A DNA stretch of 64,000 bases, taken from contig NZ_LNQC01000080.1 of assembly GCF_001651855.1 (NCBI RefSeq), positions 124,001 to 188,000 of the forward strand, given 5' to 3'. Shown in pieces: positions 26,539 to 35,252 of this stretch. Source of the stretch: Sinorhizobium americanum (GTDB lineage Bacteria > Pseudomonadota > Alphaproteobacteria > Rhizobiales > Rhizobiaceae). The first letter of the stretch is position 1, and each line of letters begins with the position of its first letter. A model generated the notes under the pieces. It did no database searches, was not told the origin of the DNA, and worked only from the letters and a program-made list of their open reading frames with translations. Made by a program: the position numbers and the translations under genes.

Positions 26539-27576
26539 CTATGCCTGCCCGTTCGGCAGGTTGTCTTTCAGGAAAATGTCGATGCGGATGCGCTCCTGCG
26601 CCTCGATCACCGGCAAACCGTCTGCCTTGGCCTTCAGCACCCGGATCGCACTGCGGATCTCGTGACCCGCATCCTGGTTGAGGAGCACATCGATCGTCCC
26701 GGACAGAAGAGCGGCCCGGCTATGGGGCGTCAGTTCATGGGCGATCGCGCACACCGCCTCGGCCCTTCCCGCTTGTTGGAGCGCCGCAACCAGACCGCGA
26801 TTGCCGGCGCCGAGACTGTAGATGCCGGCAAGGTCCGGGTGGCGCTCGAGGAGTGCGGCGACAAGTTTCTCGACCAGGGCCGCATCATCCTGTCCCTCGA
26901 CCACCGGCAGAATCTGCCGGGCGCGAAAGCAGTCGCGGATGACCGCCTGGAAACCTTCCAGCCGCTCCCTATGGTCGCGTACCAGCATCGAGCCGGCCAC
27001 AACCGCGACCGGCCCCTTGCGACCGCGGAGGAAGCGGCCCATCAGGTTCCCGGCAGTGCGCCCGGCCGCGATATTGTCGACGCCGGCGAAATGATCGCGC
27101 GCCGATCCGGGCAGGTCCGAAACCAGGGTGACGACGACAATGCCGTCATCGCGCAGGCGCTTCACCGCTTGCGTCACCTCCGGGGCGTCGACCGCGACGA
27201 CGGCCACGCCGGCGGGCCGCCGTCGATGTGCCTCGGCCAGGGCATCGGCCAAGGCACGCGCGTCGAAGGCGGGGACGCAAAGAAGTGCGATCTCCGTCCG
27301 CTCGGCCGGTGAGCGCGCCATCGCCGCCCTCACCTCCGCCTCGAGGCCGCGCATGAAGGCGTTTTCGCCGCCGGGAAGGATGAAAATCAGAGGATAGCTG
27401 CGGCCCTTGGCAAGATTGGCCGCAGCCACGTCACGCACATAGCCAAGCGTCGCGATCGCCCGCTCCACCTTGTCGCGCGTCACCGACCGAACGCCCGGGC
27501 GGTTGTTCAGCACCCGGTCGACGGTCGCGAGGCTGACGCCCGCTTCCGCGGCAATATCGTGAACGGTCGGTCGCAT
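26539..27576 (-). CDS. LacI-family regulator of xylose genes
   Basis: 345 residues from the ATG at 27576 (GAGGAAGAG upstream; the frame reads further up but without family resemblance). The HTH is at residues 3-28 (TVHDIAAEAGVSLATVDRVLNNRPGV), and the hinge is near 'RDVAAANLAKG'. The C-terminal part is a periplasmic-binding-protein fold for sugar. It precedes xylB by 10 bp. A 22-bp palindrome about 31-52 bp before its start may be its own operator. Confidence 0.9.
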   Translation of the reverse strand: MRPTVHDIAAEAGVSLATVDRVLNNRPGVRSVTRDKVERAIATLGYVRDVAAANLAKGRSYPLIFILPGGENAFMRGLEAEVRAAMARSPAERTEIALLCVPAFDARALADALAEAHRRRPAGVAVVAVDAPEVTQAVKRLRDDGIVVVTLVSDLPGSARDHFAGVDNIAAGRTAGNLMGRFLRGRKGPVAVVAGSMLVRDHRERLEGFQAVIRDCFRARQILPVVEGQDDAALVEKLVAALLERHPDLAGIYSLGAGNRGLVAALQQAGRAEAVCAIAHELTPHSRAALLSGTIDVLLNQDAGHEIRSAIRVLKAKADGLPVIEAQERIRIDIFLKDNLPNGQA

Positions 27577-27606
27577 CTCTTCCTCCTGCAGACCCCTTAG
27601 AGGAAG

Positions 27607-27628
27607 TTTTGATGTACGTAAATCAAAA
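27607..27628. promoter_or_regulatory. 22-bp near-perfect palindrome upstream of the LacI gene
   Basis: TTTTGATGTAC|GTAAATCAAAA: the two 11-bp arms match at 10 of 11 positions, centred on a CG. It lies 31-52 bp before the LacI gene start, consistent with autoregulation. The sequence differs from the site at 25014, so it may bind another regulator. Confidence 0.6.
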
Positions 27629-27673
27629 ATTTCGAGACAAGCGGAAAGCCTGCAAAACTTCCGCGCCAACGTC

Positions 27674-28792
27674 TCAGACGAAACGCTTGCTGAAGGCGTG
27701 CGTGAATGCGACATGGCCCATCTCGCCGCGCGCCTCACCGAAGACGACATCCAGGAATTTCTCGGTCACCCGCACCAGTGCGAAGCCGCCGAGATAGGCC
27801 GCTTTCGGCTTGAAAATGTCGAGTTCGCCGGCGCGATAGGCCATCACCCGGTCATGCTCGTGGCCATGGAAGAGCCCGACGACATTGTAGCCCTTCAGCA
27901 CCGCGATCAAGGCATCGCGCTCAGCCGGCCTCCACCAATGCGGCTCGCCATCGCCCTGGTCGTCGAAGGTTTTTGCCTCAGCGTCCCAGACCTCGGTCGA
28001 GAACGCATCCCATCCATAGTGCTGAAACAGCACGACGGGTCGGCCGTCCGCGGCGTAGGCAGCAAGATCGCGCGTCAGCCACGGCAGGCCGCTCACGGCC
28101 CCCTTGCGCTCGTCGCCGCCGAAGCGTTGCAATTGCACGAGATGAAGGCCGCCCCAGTCCCAGGAATAATTGTCCGAAAGCGGATCGTAGTTGGCGACCG
28201 GCACCGGCGGCCGGTAGAACACCGACTGGCGATGGGTGAGCTCCACGTAGTCGCGCAATTCCCGGCGATACCAGTCGGCGTTCGGAGGCGCGCCGTCCTG
28301 GTCGAGATCATGGTTTCCGAGGCCGACATAGACGGGATAGTGGATATTATGCGGCCCGACGCCATGCTCGTATCGGCTCTGGAACTGCTGCAGCTGCCGC
28401 CCTTCGCGCGGCTCGCGAACCTGGCCGCCGCCGTCGTCGGTGATATCGCCGCCGAGTACGAGGCCGAACGGCCGGGCAATCTTCGCGCCGGCGCTGGCAA
28501 GACCGCTTGGCTTGCCGTCGATCGTTTGGGGCCAGTGCTGTCCCGGAAGTCCGTTGAGCGCCGCAATGTGGCGCAGCAGATTGGCGTCGGTCTTGCCCTC
28601 CTGCTCGCAATTCGGCGCAAGGCCTTCCGTCGAGACGAGGCAGGCATGGATGTCATTCGAAAAGACGAATGTGGCATCGATCGGGGGCCGCGCTGCGGCA
28701 CGCCCGCCGCCTGCGATCAGCGAAAGGCCGAGGCCGGCAGTACCAGCCAGAAGTCTCCGCCTGGAAGGGTTGAGGAACGGATTGCCGATCAT
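27674..28792 (-). CDS. exported metallophosphatase (calcineurin-like)
   Basis: 372 residues. The N-terminus NPSRRRLLAGTAGLGLSLIAG looks like a Tat signal, so it is probably exported. Metallophosphoesterase motifs are in order: 'FVFSNDIHAC', 'LVLGGDITDDG', 'VGLGNHDLD', 'VVLFQHYGWD' and 'VGLFHGHEHDR'. It should use a dinuclear metal centre; the substrate is unknown. It stands alone between xyl and emr genes, followed by a RIME repeat. Confidence 0.85.
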   Translation of the reverse strand: MIGNPFLNPSRRRLLAGTAGLGLSLIAGGGRAAARPPIDATFVFSNDIHACLVSTEGLAPNCEQEGKTDANLLRHIAALNGLPGQHWPQTIDGKPSGLASAGAKIARPFGLVLGGDITDDGGGQVREPREGRQLQQFQSRYEHGVGPHNIHYPVYVGLGNHDLDQDGAPPNADWYRRELRDYVELTHRQSVFYRPPVPVANYDPLSDNYSWDWGGLHLVQLQRFGGDERKGAVSGLPWLTRDLAAYAADGRPVVLFQHYGWDAFSTEVWDAEAKTFDDQGDGEPHWWRPAERDALIAVLKGYNVVGLFHGHEHDRVMAYRAGELDIFKPKAAYLGGFALVRVTEKFLDVVFGEARGEMGHVAFTHAFSKRFV

Positions 28793-28899
28793 CGCCTGCC
28801 CTGCCCTTTAGCCAACGCGACCACTGAAGGGTCGCGAGGATAGTGCCGCAAGGTTTTCGGGGCGTAAAGCATGCCGTTTGTGCTGAATGCGGTCGCCAC

Positions 28900-28961
28900 G
28901 AGGCCCCTTCTCCCCGCCTGCGGCCGCCCGCGGGGAGAAGGTCGCGGCAGCGGGATGAGGG
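28900..28961. repeat. RIME-type intergenic palindromic repeat, copy 3
   Basis: Contains CCTTCTCCCCG and GCGGGGAGAAGGTCGCGGCAG with a short insertion between the arms (CCTGCGGCCGCC). Same core and orientation as the copy at 2326. Confidence 0.7.
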
Positions 28962-28966
28962 AAGCC

Positions 28967-30556
28967 TTAGTGCCCGCCGCCTCCCGAGCCGGCACCCTCC
29001 GGCTTCTTGATCATCAGAACGCCGAGCACCATCGCCAGGAACAGCACGGTGAGGATCAGGAAGACGTCGATGAAGGACATGATCACCGCCTGCTGCTGAA
29101 CCATCTGGGCCAGCTGCTTGACGGCCGCCGTCGCGCCGTCGAGGCCGTAGGCGTCGAAGTTCGACGCCATGTTGTTCAAACGATCGACCGCCTCCGGATT
29201 GCCCCACTGGATATGCTCGGCGAGGCGGGCATAGTGAAGATCCTGGCGCTGCGTCAGGATCGTGTTGATGATCGCCAGGCCCACGGCGCCGCCGAGGTTG
29301 CGCGTCAGGTTGAACAGGCCGGACGCGTTGCGGATGCGTGCCGGCGGCAGCGTGCCGAGCGCAATGTTGTTGATCGGTACCATGCAGAGCATCAGCGAGC
29401 AGCCGCGCAGGATCTGCGGGACGAGCAGTTCCCAGAAATCCCAATCCGCCGTCAGTTGGCTCATGGTCCAGGTGCCCGCGGCAAAGCCCGTGAACCCGAT
29501 CGTCATCATCACCCGTGGGTCGAGCCGGCCGGCCAGGAAGCCCGCGACCGGCGCCGTCAGGAACATGGCGAGCCCCGAGACGAACATGGTCTCGCCGATC
29601 ATCAGTGAATCATAGCCGCGGATGCGCCCGAGATAGAGCGGATAGAGATAGGTGAGGCCATAGAGGCCGATGCCCATCACGAAGGAGAACAGCGAGCCGA
29701 AGGAGAAATTTCGATTGGCGAAGGCGCGGAGATCGACCACCGGAAACTCGACCTTGAAGGCCCGGTAGAAGAATATGGCGGCGGCGACAGCCGTGGCGAC
29801 CGCCCCCATGACGATATGGTCGTCGTTGAACCAGTCGTTGGCATTGCCCTCCTCGAGCACATATTCGAGCGAACCGAGGAAGACCGCCATCGAGAACAGC
29901 CCCCACCAGTCGAACTTCTTGATTAGTCCAAGCTCCGGCTCGTCGAAATCGATGAAAATCCAGGTCAGGGTTGCGACGATGATGCCGGGAATGACGTTGA
30001 CGAGGAACAGCCAGTGCCAGGAGAAGGCGTGGCTCAGATAGCCGCCAACCGTTGGGCCGATGGTCGGGGCCAGCGTGGCGATGAGGCCGATGATCGGCGA
30101 CACGATGTTGCGCTTCGACGGCGGGAAGATCGTGAAGGCGGCGGCGAACACCGACGGGATCATGCCGCCGCCGATGAAGCCCTGGATCGCCCGGTAGACG
30201 ATCATCTGGTCGATATTGGTGGCGGTTGCGGCCAGCGCACTCGAGGCGGTGAAGCCGGCCGCGGCGACGGAAAAGAGTACGCGCGTCGAAACGATGCGGG
30301 CAAGTGTCCCCGACAGCGGGATCATGATGACTTCGGCGATCAGGTAGGAGGTCTGCACCCAGCCGATCTCGTCCGATCCGGCGGACAGGCCGGCCTGGAT
30401 TTCGGCAAGCGAGGCCGAGACGATCTGGATGTCGAGGATCGCCATGAACATGCCGACGACCATCGCGAAAAAGGCGATGAGCCGTCGCGGATCCATGCGC
30501 TCCTCTGTCCCGGCGCCGCCTGTCGCCGCCGGGCCTGCTGTTATGGTCGCAGCCAT
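28967..30556 (-). CDS. emrB: EmrB-type DHA2 major facilitator exporter
   Basis: 529 residues with about 14 predicted membrane helices and the DHA2 signature 'DIQIVSASLAEIQAGLSAGSDEIGWVQTSYL' near residues 42-72. AAGGAGT precedes the ATG. It lies 21 bp after emrA. Together with EmrA and a TolC-like outer-membrane channel it would export hydrophobic drugs or plant compounds. In S. meliloti this system is known to respond to flavonoids through the divergent TetR regulator. Confidence 0.9.
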   Translation of the reverse strand: MAATITAGPAATGGAGTEERMDPRRLIAFFAMVVGMFMAILDIQIVSASLAEIQAGLSAGSDEIGWVQTSYLIAEVIMIPLSGTLARIVSTRVLFSVAAAGFTASSALAATATNIDQMIVYRAIQGFIGGGMIPSVFAAAFTIFPPSKRNIVSPIIGLIATLAPTIGPTVGGYLSHAFSWHWLFLVNVIPGIIVATLTWIFIDFDEPELGLIKKFDWWGLFSMAVFLGSLEYVLEEGNANDWFNDDHIVMGAVATAVAAAIFFYRAFKVEFPVVDLRAFANRNFSFGSLFSFVMGIGLYGLTYLYPLYLGRIRGYDSLMIGETMFVSGLAMFLTAPVAGFLAGRLDPRVMMTIGFTGFAAGTWTMSQLTADWDFWELLVPQILRGCSLMLCMVPINNIALGTLPPARIRNASGLFNLTRNLGGAVGLAIINTILTQRQDLHYARLAEHIQWGNPEAVDRLNNMASNFDAYGLDGATAAVKQLAQMVQQQAVIMSFIDVFLILTVLFLAMVLGVLMIKKPEGAGSGGGGH

Positions 30557-30577
30557 GTCCGCTACTCCTTCGCGCGA

Positions 30578-31792
30578 TTACTTCGCTTCGGCGACCTTCG
30601 TGGTCTCGGGCGCCGTCCGGGTATCGACATCGACCACGACGCTTAAGCCCGCCCGGAGGTTACCCTTGGCGAGCGCATCTGCCGGGAGCGTGATCCGCAC
30701 CGGCACGCGCTGGATGATCTTGGTGAAGTTGCCGGTGGCGTTTTCCGCCGGCAGCAGCGAGAAGACCGAGCCGGAGGCCGGCGAGATCGAAGCGACGGTG
30801 CCTTCGATCGAGTGCTCCTCGTAAGCGTCCACATGGACCTTGACCTTTGAGCCGGGGACCAGATGGGCGATCTGCGTTTCCTTGAAGTTGGCGTCGATGT
30901 AGAGCTGGTCCACCGGCACCAGGGCGGCAAGCCGCTGCCCGGCCGAAACGAGATCGCCTACCTGGACGGCGACGTTGCCTATGACGCCGTCATAGGGCGC
31001 CTTGAGCACAGTGAAGCCGAGATCGCGGTTCGCCTTGTCGCGCGCCAGTTCCAGTGAACGGATCGTGCTTTCCGATTCCGCTCGCTGCGCCGCGAGCACG
31101 GTGATATTCGCCTTGGCCGCGGCGATATTGGCTTCGGCGCCGACGAGATTTGCCTTCGCCTGGTCGAGCGCGACCTGGGCACTGTCGCGCGAAGCGTCCG
31201 TTCCGAACGCCTTGGACTGCAGGTCGCTGGCGCGCTTCTGGGTCAGCTCGGCGCCGCGGACGGTCGCCTCGAAGGCCCTTTTCTGCGCCTCTGCCTGGTT
31301 CAGGCTCGCCGCTGCGCCGGCGATCTGGGCGTCGAATCGGCTGAGCGCCAGCTTCTGCGTGGCGATCTGCGCCTCGGCCTGTTCCGCCGCAATCCGGTAA
31401 TCGCCGTCCTCGAGCGTGACGAGCGGGTCGCCGGCCTTCACGTGCTGGTTGGCGACGACGTCGACCTTGGCAACATAGCCGGAGACCTTCGGAGAGATCG
31501 TCGCAATGTCGCCCTCGATGTAGGCATCGTCGGTCGAAACCATGAAGCGGCCGTTGGTCCACCAGTCGTAGCCGTACCAGGCGCCGGCTGCGAGCAGCGC
31601 CAGACCGATGGCTGGAAGGATCGGCTTGCGGCGTCTCTTCGCCGGAGCAGCAGCCTCAGCGGCGGAAGGTTCCGTCGCCGCCGGCGCCTCCGCTGTGGGT
31701 GCCTTGGCTTCCGTGCTTGGAACATCAACGGCTTCGAAATCATCACCTACGGGACGGGCTCGCGCGGCACTGGAGGTGCTGGAAGGGGACAT
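30578..31792 (-). CDS. emrA: EmrA-type membrane fusion protein (HlyD family)
   Basis: 404 residues. It has a disordered acidic N-terminus (1-45), one membrane helix (about 52-72), biotinyl-lipoyl-like segments around 'DAYIEGDIATISPKVSGYVAKVDVV', a coiled-coil region (about 130-250) and a beta-barrel domain ('KAPYDGVIGNVAVQVGD'). It is the periplasmic adaptor between EmrB and an outer-membrane channel. It lies 253 bp from the divergent TetR gene. Confidence 0.9.
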   Translation of the reverse strand: MSPSSTSSAARARPVGDDFEAVDVPSTEAKAPTAEAPAATEPSAAEAAAPAKRRRKPILPAIGLALLAAGAWYGYDWWTNGRFMVSTDDAYIEGDIATISPKVSGYVAKVDVVANQHVKAGDPLVTLEDGDYRIAAEQAEAQIATQKLALSRFDAQIAGAAASLNQAEAQKRAFEATVRGAELTQKRASDLQSKAFGTDASRDSAQVALDQAKANLVGAEANIAAAKANITVLAAQRAESESTIRSLELARDKANRDLGFTVLKAPYDGVIGNVAVQVGDLVSAGQRLAALVPVDQLYIDANFKETQIAHLVPGSKVKVHVDAYEEHSIEGTVASISPASGSVFSLLPAENATGNFTKIIQRVPVRITLPADALAKGNLRAGLSVVVDVDTRTAPETTKVAEAK

Positions 31793-31830
31793 GAGACACC
31801 TGTTTTCGGCTAAATTAGCTAAATTGAACT

Positions 31831-31844
31831 GAACCGTTCGGTTC
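31831..31844. promoter_or_regulatory. TetR operator 1
   Basis: GAACCG-TT-CGGTTC, 6-bp perfect arms, near the emrA start. It matches the second operator at 31891-31908 in sequence. Confidence 0.75.
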
Positions 31845-31852
31845 GATTATCC

Positions 31853-31881
31853 TTGACATAATTCCTTCCGCAGCGCATATC
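31853..31881 (+). promoter_or_regulatory. candidate promoter of the TetR gene
   Basis: TTGACA (31853-31858) and CATATC (31876-31881) are separated by 17 bp. The two operators flank it, so repression by EmrR would cover both directions. Confidence 0.45.
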
Positions 31882-31890
31882 AAGAGGAAA

Positions 31891-31908
31891 TCGAACCGAG
31901 CGGTTCGA
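31891..31908. promoter_or_regulatory. TetR operator 2
   Basis: TCGAACCG-AG-CGGTTCGA, 8-bp perfect arms, about 47 bp from operator 1 and immediately after the -10 candidate. Same half-site as operator 1, which strongly suggests the same regulator. Confidence 0.75.
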
Positions 31909-32045
31909 AACGCTTGCCGCGGGCTGAAAAAAAATGCGGATCCAATTCCGCACCCGTTGCTTTTTATTGAAACGGTCACGCTAATGGGTTGGAGCGAGTT
32001 CTTAAATCCACCGTGATCTACAGGAGTGGAAACGTCCGGGTAATC

Positions 32046-32741
32046 ATGACGTCAGCGAAAAGTGCACGGCAGGAAAGGTCCCTGCAGCCGGAACAGCGGC
32101 CTTCGAGCGGCGGACGCCGCGTCGCCGGCGAGGATCCGGTCAAACGCGAGCAGATTCTTGAAGGCGCCAAGCGTGTCTTCATGCGCAGCAATTTCGACGC
32201 GGCCAGCATGAACGACATCACCCGCGAGGCCGGCGTCTCCAAGGGCACGCTCTATGTCTACTTCGAGAACAAGGAAGATCTGTTCGAAGCCTTGATCGCG
32301 CGCGAGCGCAGCCGCATCGTCAACAGCATCAAGCAGTCGCTGAACGACATCGAGCCTATCGAGGAAGCGCTACACGATTTCGCCGTGACGCTCGTTACCA
32401 GCATGACATCGGACTACACGATCCGGGCCATGCGGACCGTGCTCGGCGTGATCGACCGCATGCCGCGGCTGGCGCAGCGTTTCTTCACCGCAACGCCCGA
32501 AAACGGCTACACGGTGCTGAAGGCCTATCTCGAGCAGCAGAAAGCGGCAGGCAGGCTGTCGATCGACGATACGGAACTGGCCGCCAAGCAGTTCATCGAA
32601 CTCTGTATGGCCGGCCTGTTCAAGGGCCGTCTCTTCGGGATGTGTGAAGCGGTTCCGCCCGAACAGATCGAAAAGAACGTCGCCTCGGCCATCCGTGTTT
32701 TCATGGCCGCCTATGGGCAGCACGCTGATCAGAAATCCTAA
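32046..32741 (+). CDS. emrR: TetR-family regulator of emrAB
   Basis: 231 residues from the ATG at 32046. The N-terminal HTH is clear: 'AASMNDITREAGVSKGTLYVYFENKEDLFEALI' near residues 52-84. The C-terminal ligand-binding domain is helical. It is divergent from emrA, with two matching palindromes between. The S. meliloti homologue is known as EmrR, a flavonoid-responsive repressor. The stop overlaps the stop region of the convergent frameshifted gene by 2 bp. Confidence 0.85.
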   Translation: MTSAKSARQERSLQPEQRPSSGGRRVAGEDPVKREQILEGAKRVFMRSNFDAASMNDITREAGVSKGTLYVYFENKEDLFEALIARERSRIVNSIKQSLNDIEPIEEALHDFAVTLVTSMTSDYTIRAMRTVLGVIDRMPRLAQRFFTATPENGYTVLKAYLEQQKAAGRLSIDDTELAAKQFIELCMAGLFKGRLFGMCEAVPPEQIEKNVASAIRVFMAAYGQHADQKS

Positions 32742-33108
32742 GCCGGGCTGCACATCTGCAGGCGATTGCCGAAGGGATCGTAGAAGCTCGCAAAGGTGAC
32801 GAAGCCGGGAACGACCTGCGCATCCTCGCACCGCGGCGGCGCAGTTCCTCGACTGCCGCATGGCAGTCCTCGACGTTCAAGACGAGCGTCGTCCCCGTCG
32901 AGGGCGTCCAGCCGCTCTCCGCCAACGTCACCGAAACGTTGCCGGCCACGCCGCCGGTGGAGAATTCGATCCAGCCCGCTTCGGGCAGGTCGTAGAGCGG
33001 CGGCCCGAATCCGAGCACCTCCCCATAGAACGCGCGGGCACGATCAAGGTCGGTCACCGAAATCGAGACCACGTTGATGCCACGAAAGAGAGGACCGGTC
33101 GTTGCCAT
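32738..33108 (-). pseudogene. VOC/glyoxalase-family gene with a frameshift
   Basis: Starting at the ATG at 33108 the frame gives a VOC-type protein (NVVSISVTDLDRARAFYGEVLGFGPPLY...LVLNVEDCHAAVEELRRRG). Near 32827-32832 the frame breaks: the expected C-terminus (E-D-A-Q-V-V-P-G-F-V-T-F-A-S-F-Y-D-P-F-G-N-R-L-Q-M-C-S-P-A) continues in another frame and ends at TAG 32740-32738. One missing base at GGTGC would restore it (GGTTGC giving RRRGCEDAQVV). It could be a sequencing error or a recent pseudogene. Confidence 0.75.
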
Positions 33109-33275
33109 GACGGCGGATGTAGGACGCGGACCCCGTTCGTCCAGCCTGCGCAATCGGGAAATCCAGAAGGTGAATTCGCCGTCGGCAGGCCGTGCCGATT
33201 AAAATCCAGCAACCGCGATCAAACGCGTCCTCCTATAAATCCATAAGAGCTAGGTCGCTTGCCACGGGAGTGAAC

Positions 33276-34115
33276 ATGAGTGCCATCGGACGGGCGATCT
33301 GGTTCATCGAAAGCCATTTCGCCAAGGATATCTCACTGGAGCGGATTGCCGACGCCGCCGGCCTGTCGCGCTATCATCTATCACGCGTCTTCGGCCTTGC
33401 GACCGGCCATTCGATCAGTGCCTATATCCGCGGACGCCGCCTGAGTTCGGCGGCGCTTCGCCTTGCCGAGGGCAACTCCACCATTCTCGAGGCCGCCCTC
33501 GATGCGGGCTACGGCTCGCACGAGGCATTCACCCGTGCCTTCCGCGAGCAATTCGGGGTCACGCCCGAGTCTGTCCGCAAGCAGAGGCATGTCTGCAATA
33601 TCGAACTTGTGGAGCCCATCAGGATGGACGATACGCGCAATAAGAAGATCGAACCGCCGCGCTTCGAGGAGGGCCCTGCCCTGCTCCTCGCCGGCCTTGA
33701 AGAAACCTATGCCTACGATCGCACCGAAGGCATTCCCTCGCTCTGGCAGCGCTTCAATGGCCACTTCGGTCATATTCCGGGCCAGCGGGGCAACGTCGCC
33801 TATGGCATCTGCACCCATTCGGATGCCGAGGCCGGAGGCTTCCGCTACATGGCGGCCGTCGAAGTCGCGGATGCGGACGGACTGCCGAACGGGTTTTCGA
33901 CCCTGAAGCTGCCGAAGCAGCGCTATGCCGTGTTCCTGCATCGCGGCCACATCTCGGCGATCTCGGCCACGGCCCATCACATCTTCGCAACCTGGTTTCC
34001 GCAGTCTGGGCTCGAGCACGGCGAAATGCCCGATCTCATGGAACGCTACGACGAGCGGTTCGACCCGGATTCCGGCATGGGCGTCGTCGAGATGTGGGTT
34101 CCGATAAAACAGTAA
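33276..34115 (+). CDS. AraC-family regulator with GyrI-like ligand domain
   Basis: 279 residues from the ATG at 33276 (GGGAG upstream). It has two N-terminal HTHs (about 8-110: 'ISLERIADAAGLSRYHLSRVFGLATGHSISAYIRGRRL' and 'AALDAGYGSHEAFTRAFREQFGVTPESVRKQ'), then a GyrI/SOUL-like effector domain (about 125-279) with 'NVAYGICTHSDAEAGGFRYMAAVEV'. Such proteins (Rob/SoxS relatives with GyrI) usually respond to small hydrophobic compounds. It is divergent from the VOC remnant; the target is unknown. Confidence 0.88.
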   Translation: MSAIGRAIWFIESHFAKDISLERIADAAGLSRYHLSRVFGLATGHSISAYIRGRRLSSAALRLAEGNSTILEAALDAGYGSHEAFTRAFREQFGVTPESVRKQRHVCNIELVEPIRMDDTRNKKIEPPRFEEGPALLLAGLEETYAYDRTEGIPSLWQRFNGHFGHIPGQRGNVAYGICTHSDAEAGGFRYMAAVEVADADGLPNGFSTLKLPKQRYAVFLHRGHISAISATAHHIFATWFPQSGLEHGEMPDLMERYDERFDPDSGMGVVEMWVPIKQ

Positions 34116-34124
34116 ACGGTAAAA

Positions 34125-34148
34125 CGCTGCCGCAAAGCCGCGGCAGCG
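34125..34148 (+). terminator. hairpin after the AraC gene
   Basis: CGCTGCCGC (34125-34133) pairs with GCGGCAGCG (34140-34148), loop AAAGCC. No U-tract follows, so this is a weak terminator or a structural hairpin. Confidence 0.45.
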
Positions 34149-34294
34149 CTTGCTACTTCGGCGTTACTCCTTAAATACTGCGGGCTAGTCTGGCGCGACG
34201 ACGCGCCGCGGAGGCAAAGTGTGCGCGGTTTCCGCCGGCCTTTCGCTCCGTTTTGTGGAACCGATCACGCTCGTCAGAAAGGAACAGTTCGCCG

Positions 34295-35050
34295 ATGCAG
34301 GAAATCCTCACGCTCGCTCAAAGCCCGGAGGCTTGGGTCGCTCTCATTACGCTGATTGTGATGGAAGTGGTCCTCGGCATCGACAACCTGATCTTCATCT
34401 CCATCCTCACCAACAAATTGCCTGCCGAGAACCGGGTCAGCGCCCGGCGCATCGGCATCGGCCTCGCGCTTATCATGCGACTTGGGCTGCTCGGCACGAT
34501 CGCCTGGATCGTGCAACTCACCGAGCCGGTCTTCGAGGCCTTTGGCCATGGCTTCTCCTGGAAGGACATGATCTTGATCGCCGGCGGCCTTTTTCTCGTC
34601 TGGAAGGCGACGAAGGAGATCCACCACAATGTCGATCCGAGCGACCATGACGAGGACTTCATCGCGAGCTCGGCGATCAACGGCTTCACGGCGGCGATCG
34701 GCCAGATCCTGCTGCTCGATCTCGTCTTTTCCGTCGACAGCATCATCACCGCCGTCGGCATGACCCCGCACCTGCCGATCATGGTCATCGCCGTCGTCGT
34801 CGCCGTGACGGTGATGCTGGTTGCAGCCAACCCGCTCGCCAACTTCATCGAACGGAACCCGACGATCGTCATGCTGGCGCTCGCCTTCCTGCTGATGATC
34901 GGCACGACGCTGATTGCCGAAGGCATGGGCTTCCACGTGCCGAAGGGTTATGTCTACGCCGCCATGGCCTTCTCGGCCCTGGTCGAAATCCTCAATATGA
35001 TCGCCCGCAACGCGCGCCTGAAGAAGCAGCAGGCCAGCAAGCTGCACTGA
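34295..35050 (+). CDS. TerC-family integral membrane protein
   Basis: 251 residues with about seven membrane segments. Start ATG at 34295 with AAAGGAAC upstream. Conserved acidic motifs '[15 protein letters not shown]' and '[18 protein letters not shown]' are in helices, as in TerC/YoaE proteins that handle Mn or tellurite stress. A C-terminal basic tail follows. The leader (34116-34294) shows no clear yybP-ykoY (Mn) riboswitch. Confidence 0.88.
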   Translation: MQEILTLAQSPEAWVALITLIVMEVVLGIDNLIFISILTNKLPAENRVSARRIGIGLALIMRLGLLGTIAWIVQLTEPVFEAFGHGFSWKDMILIAGGLFLVWKATKEIHHNVDPSDHDEDFIASSAINGFTAAIGQILLLDLVFSVDSIITAVGMTPHLPIMVIAVVVAVTVMLVAANPLANFIERNPTIVMLALAFLLMIGTTLIAEGMGFHVPKGYVYAAMAFSALVEILNMIARNARLKKQQASKLH

Positions 35051-35082
35051 CTTTGCAATCGGCGAGGATGACGAAGATGACA

Positions 35083-35113
35083 AAGAGGCCCGCACCATTG
35101 GTGCGGGCCTCTT
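35083..35113. terminator. strong bidirectional terminator
   Basis: A 14-bp perfect stem: AAGAGGCCCGCACC (35083-35096) with GGTGCGGGCCTCTT (35100-35113), loop ATT. On the plus strand it ends terC. On the minus strand, followed by TTTG, it ends the structured RNA at 35114-35250. Confidence 0.85.
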
Positions 35114-35250
35114 GCTGCGGGAGGCGAGGATGCGGACTGGACAGGTCAAGAGCTCGTCTGCCGTTCCGTTGGCCACGGGAAGAAACCGGCAAAATTCCCG
35201 TGTTCTCCTGGTCTGTCGCGTCCGGTTGCCACAGTCCGCGTCCTCGCAGC
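35114..35250 (-). ncRNA. structured small RNA, 6S RNA candidate
   Basis: On the minus strand this 137-nt segment starts with GCTGCGAGG and folds into one long hairpin. The outer stem has 16 pairs, CAGTCCGCGTCCTCGC (35232-35247) with GCGAGGATGCGGACTG (35124-35139), one G-U. A large internal region follows, and an apical stem CACGGGAA (35174-35181) with TTCCCGTG (35195-35202). Closing stem, central bubble and apical loop match the plan of 6S RNA, which binds RNA polymerase. A promoter and a terminator frame it precisely. No protein frame is credible. The class is inferred; another rhizobial small RNA is possible. Confidence 0.55.
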
Positions 35251-35252
35251 GG

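Noticed and set aside
34116-34294. yybP-ykoY manganese riboswitch before terC
   Set aside because: No conserved loops could be matched; only GC-rich stretches and one hairpin belonging to the AraC gene end.
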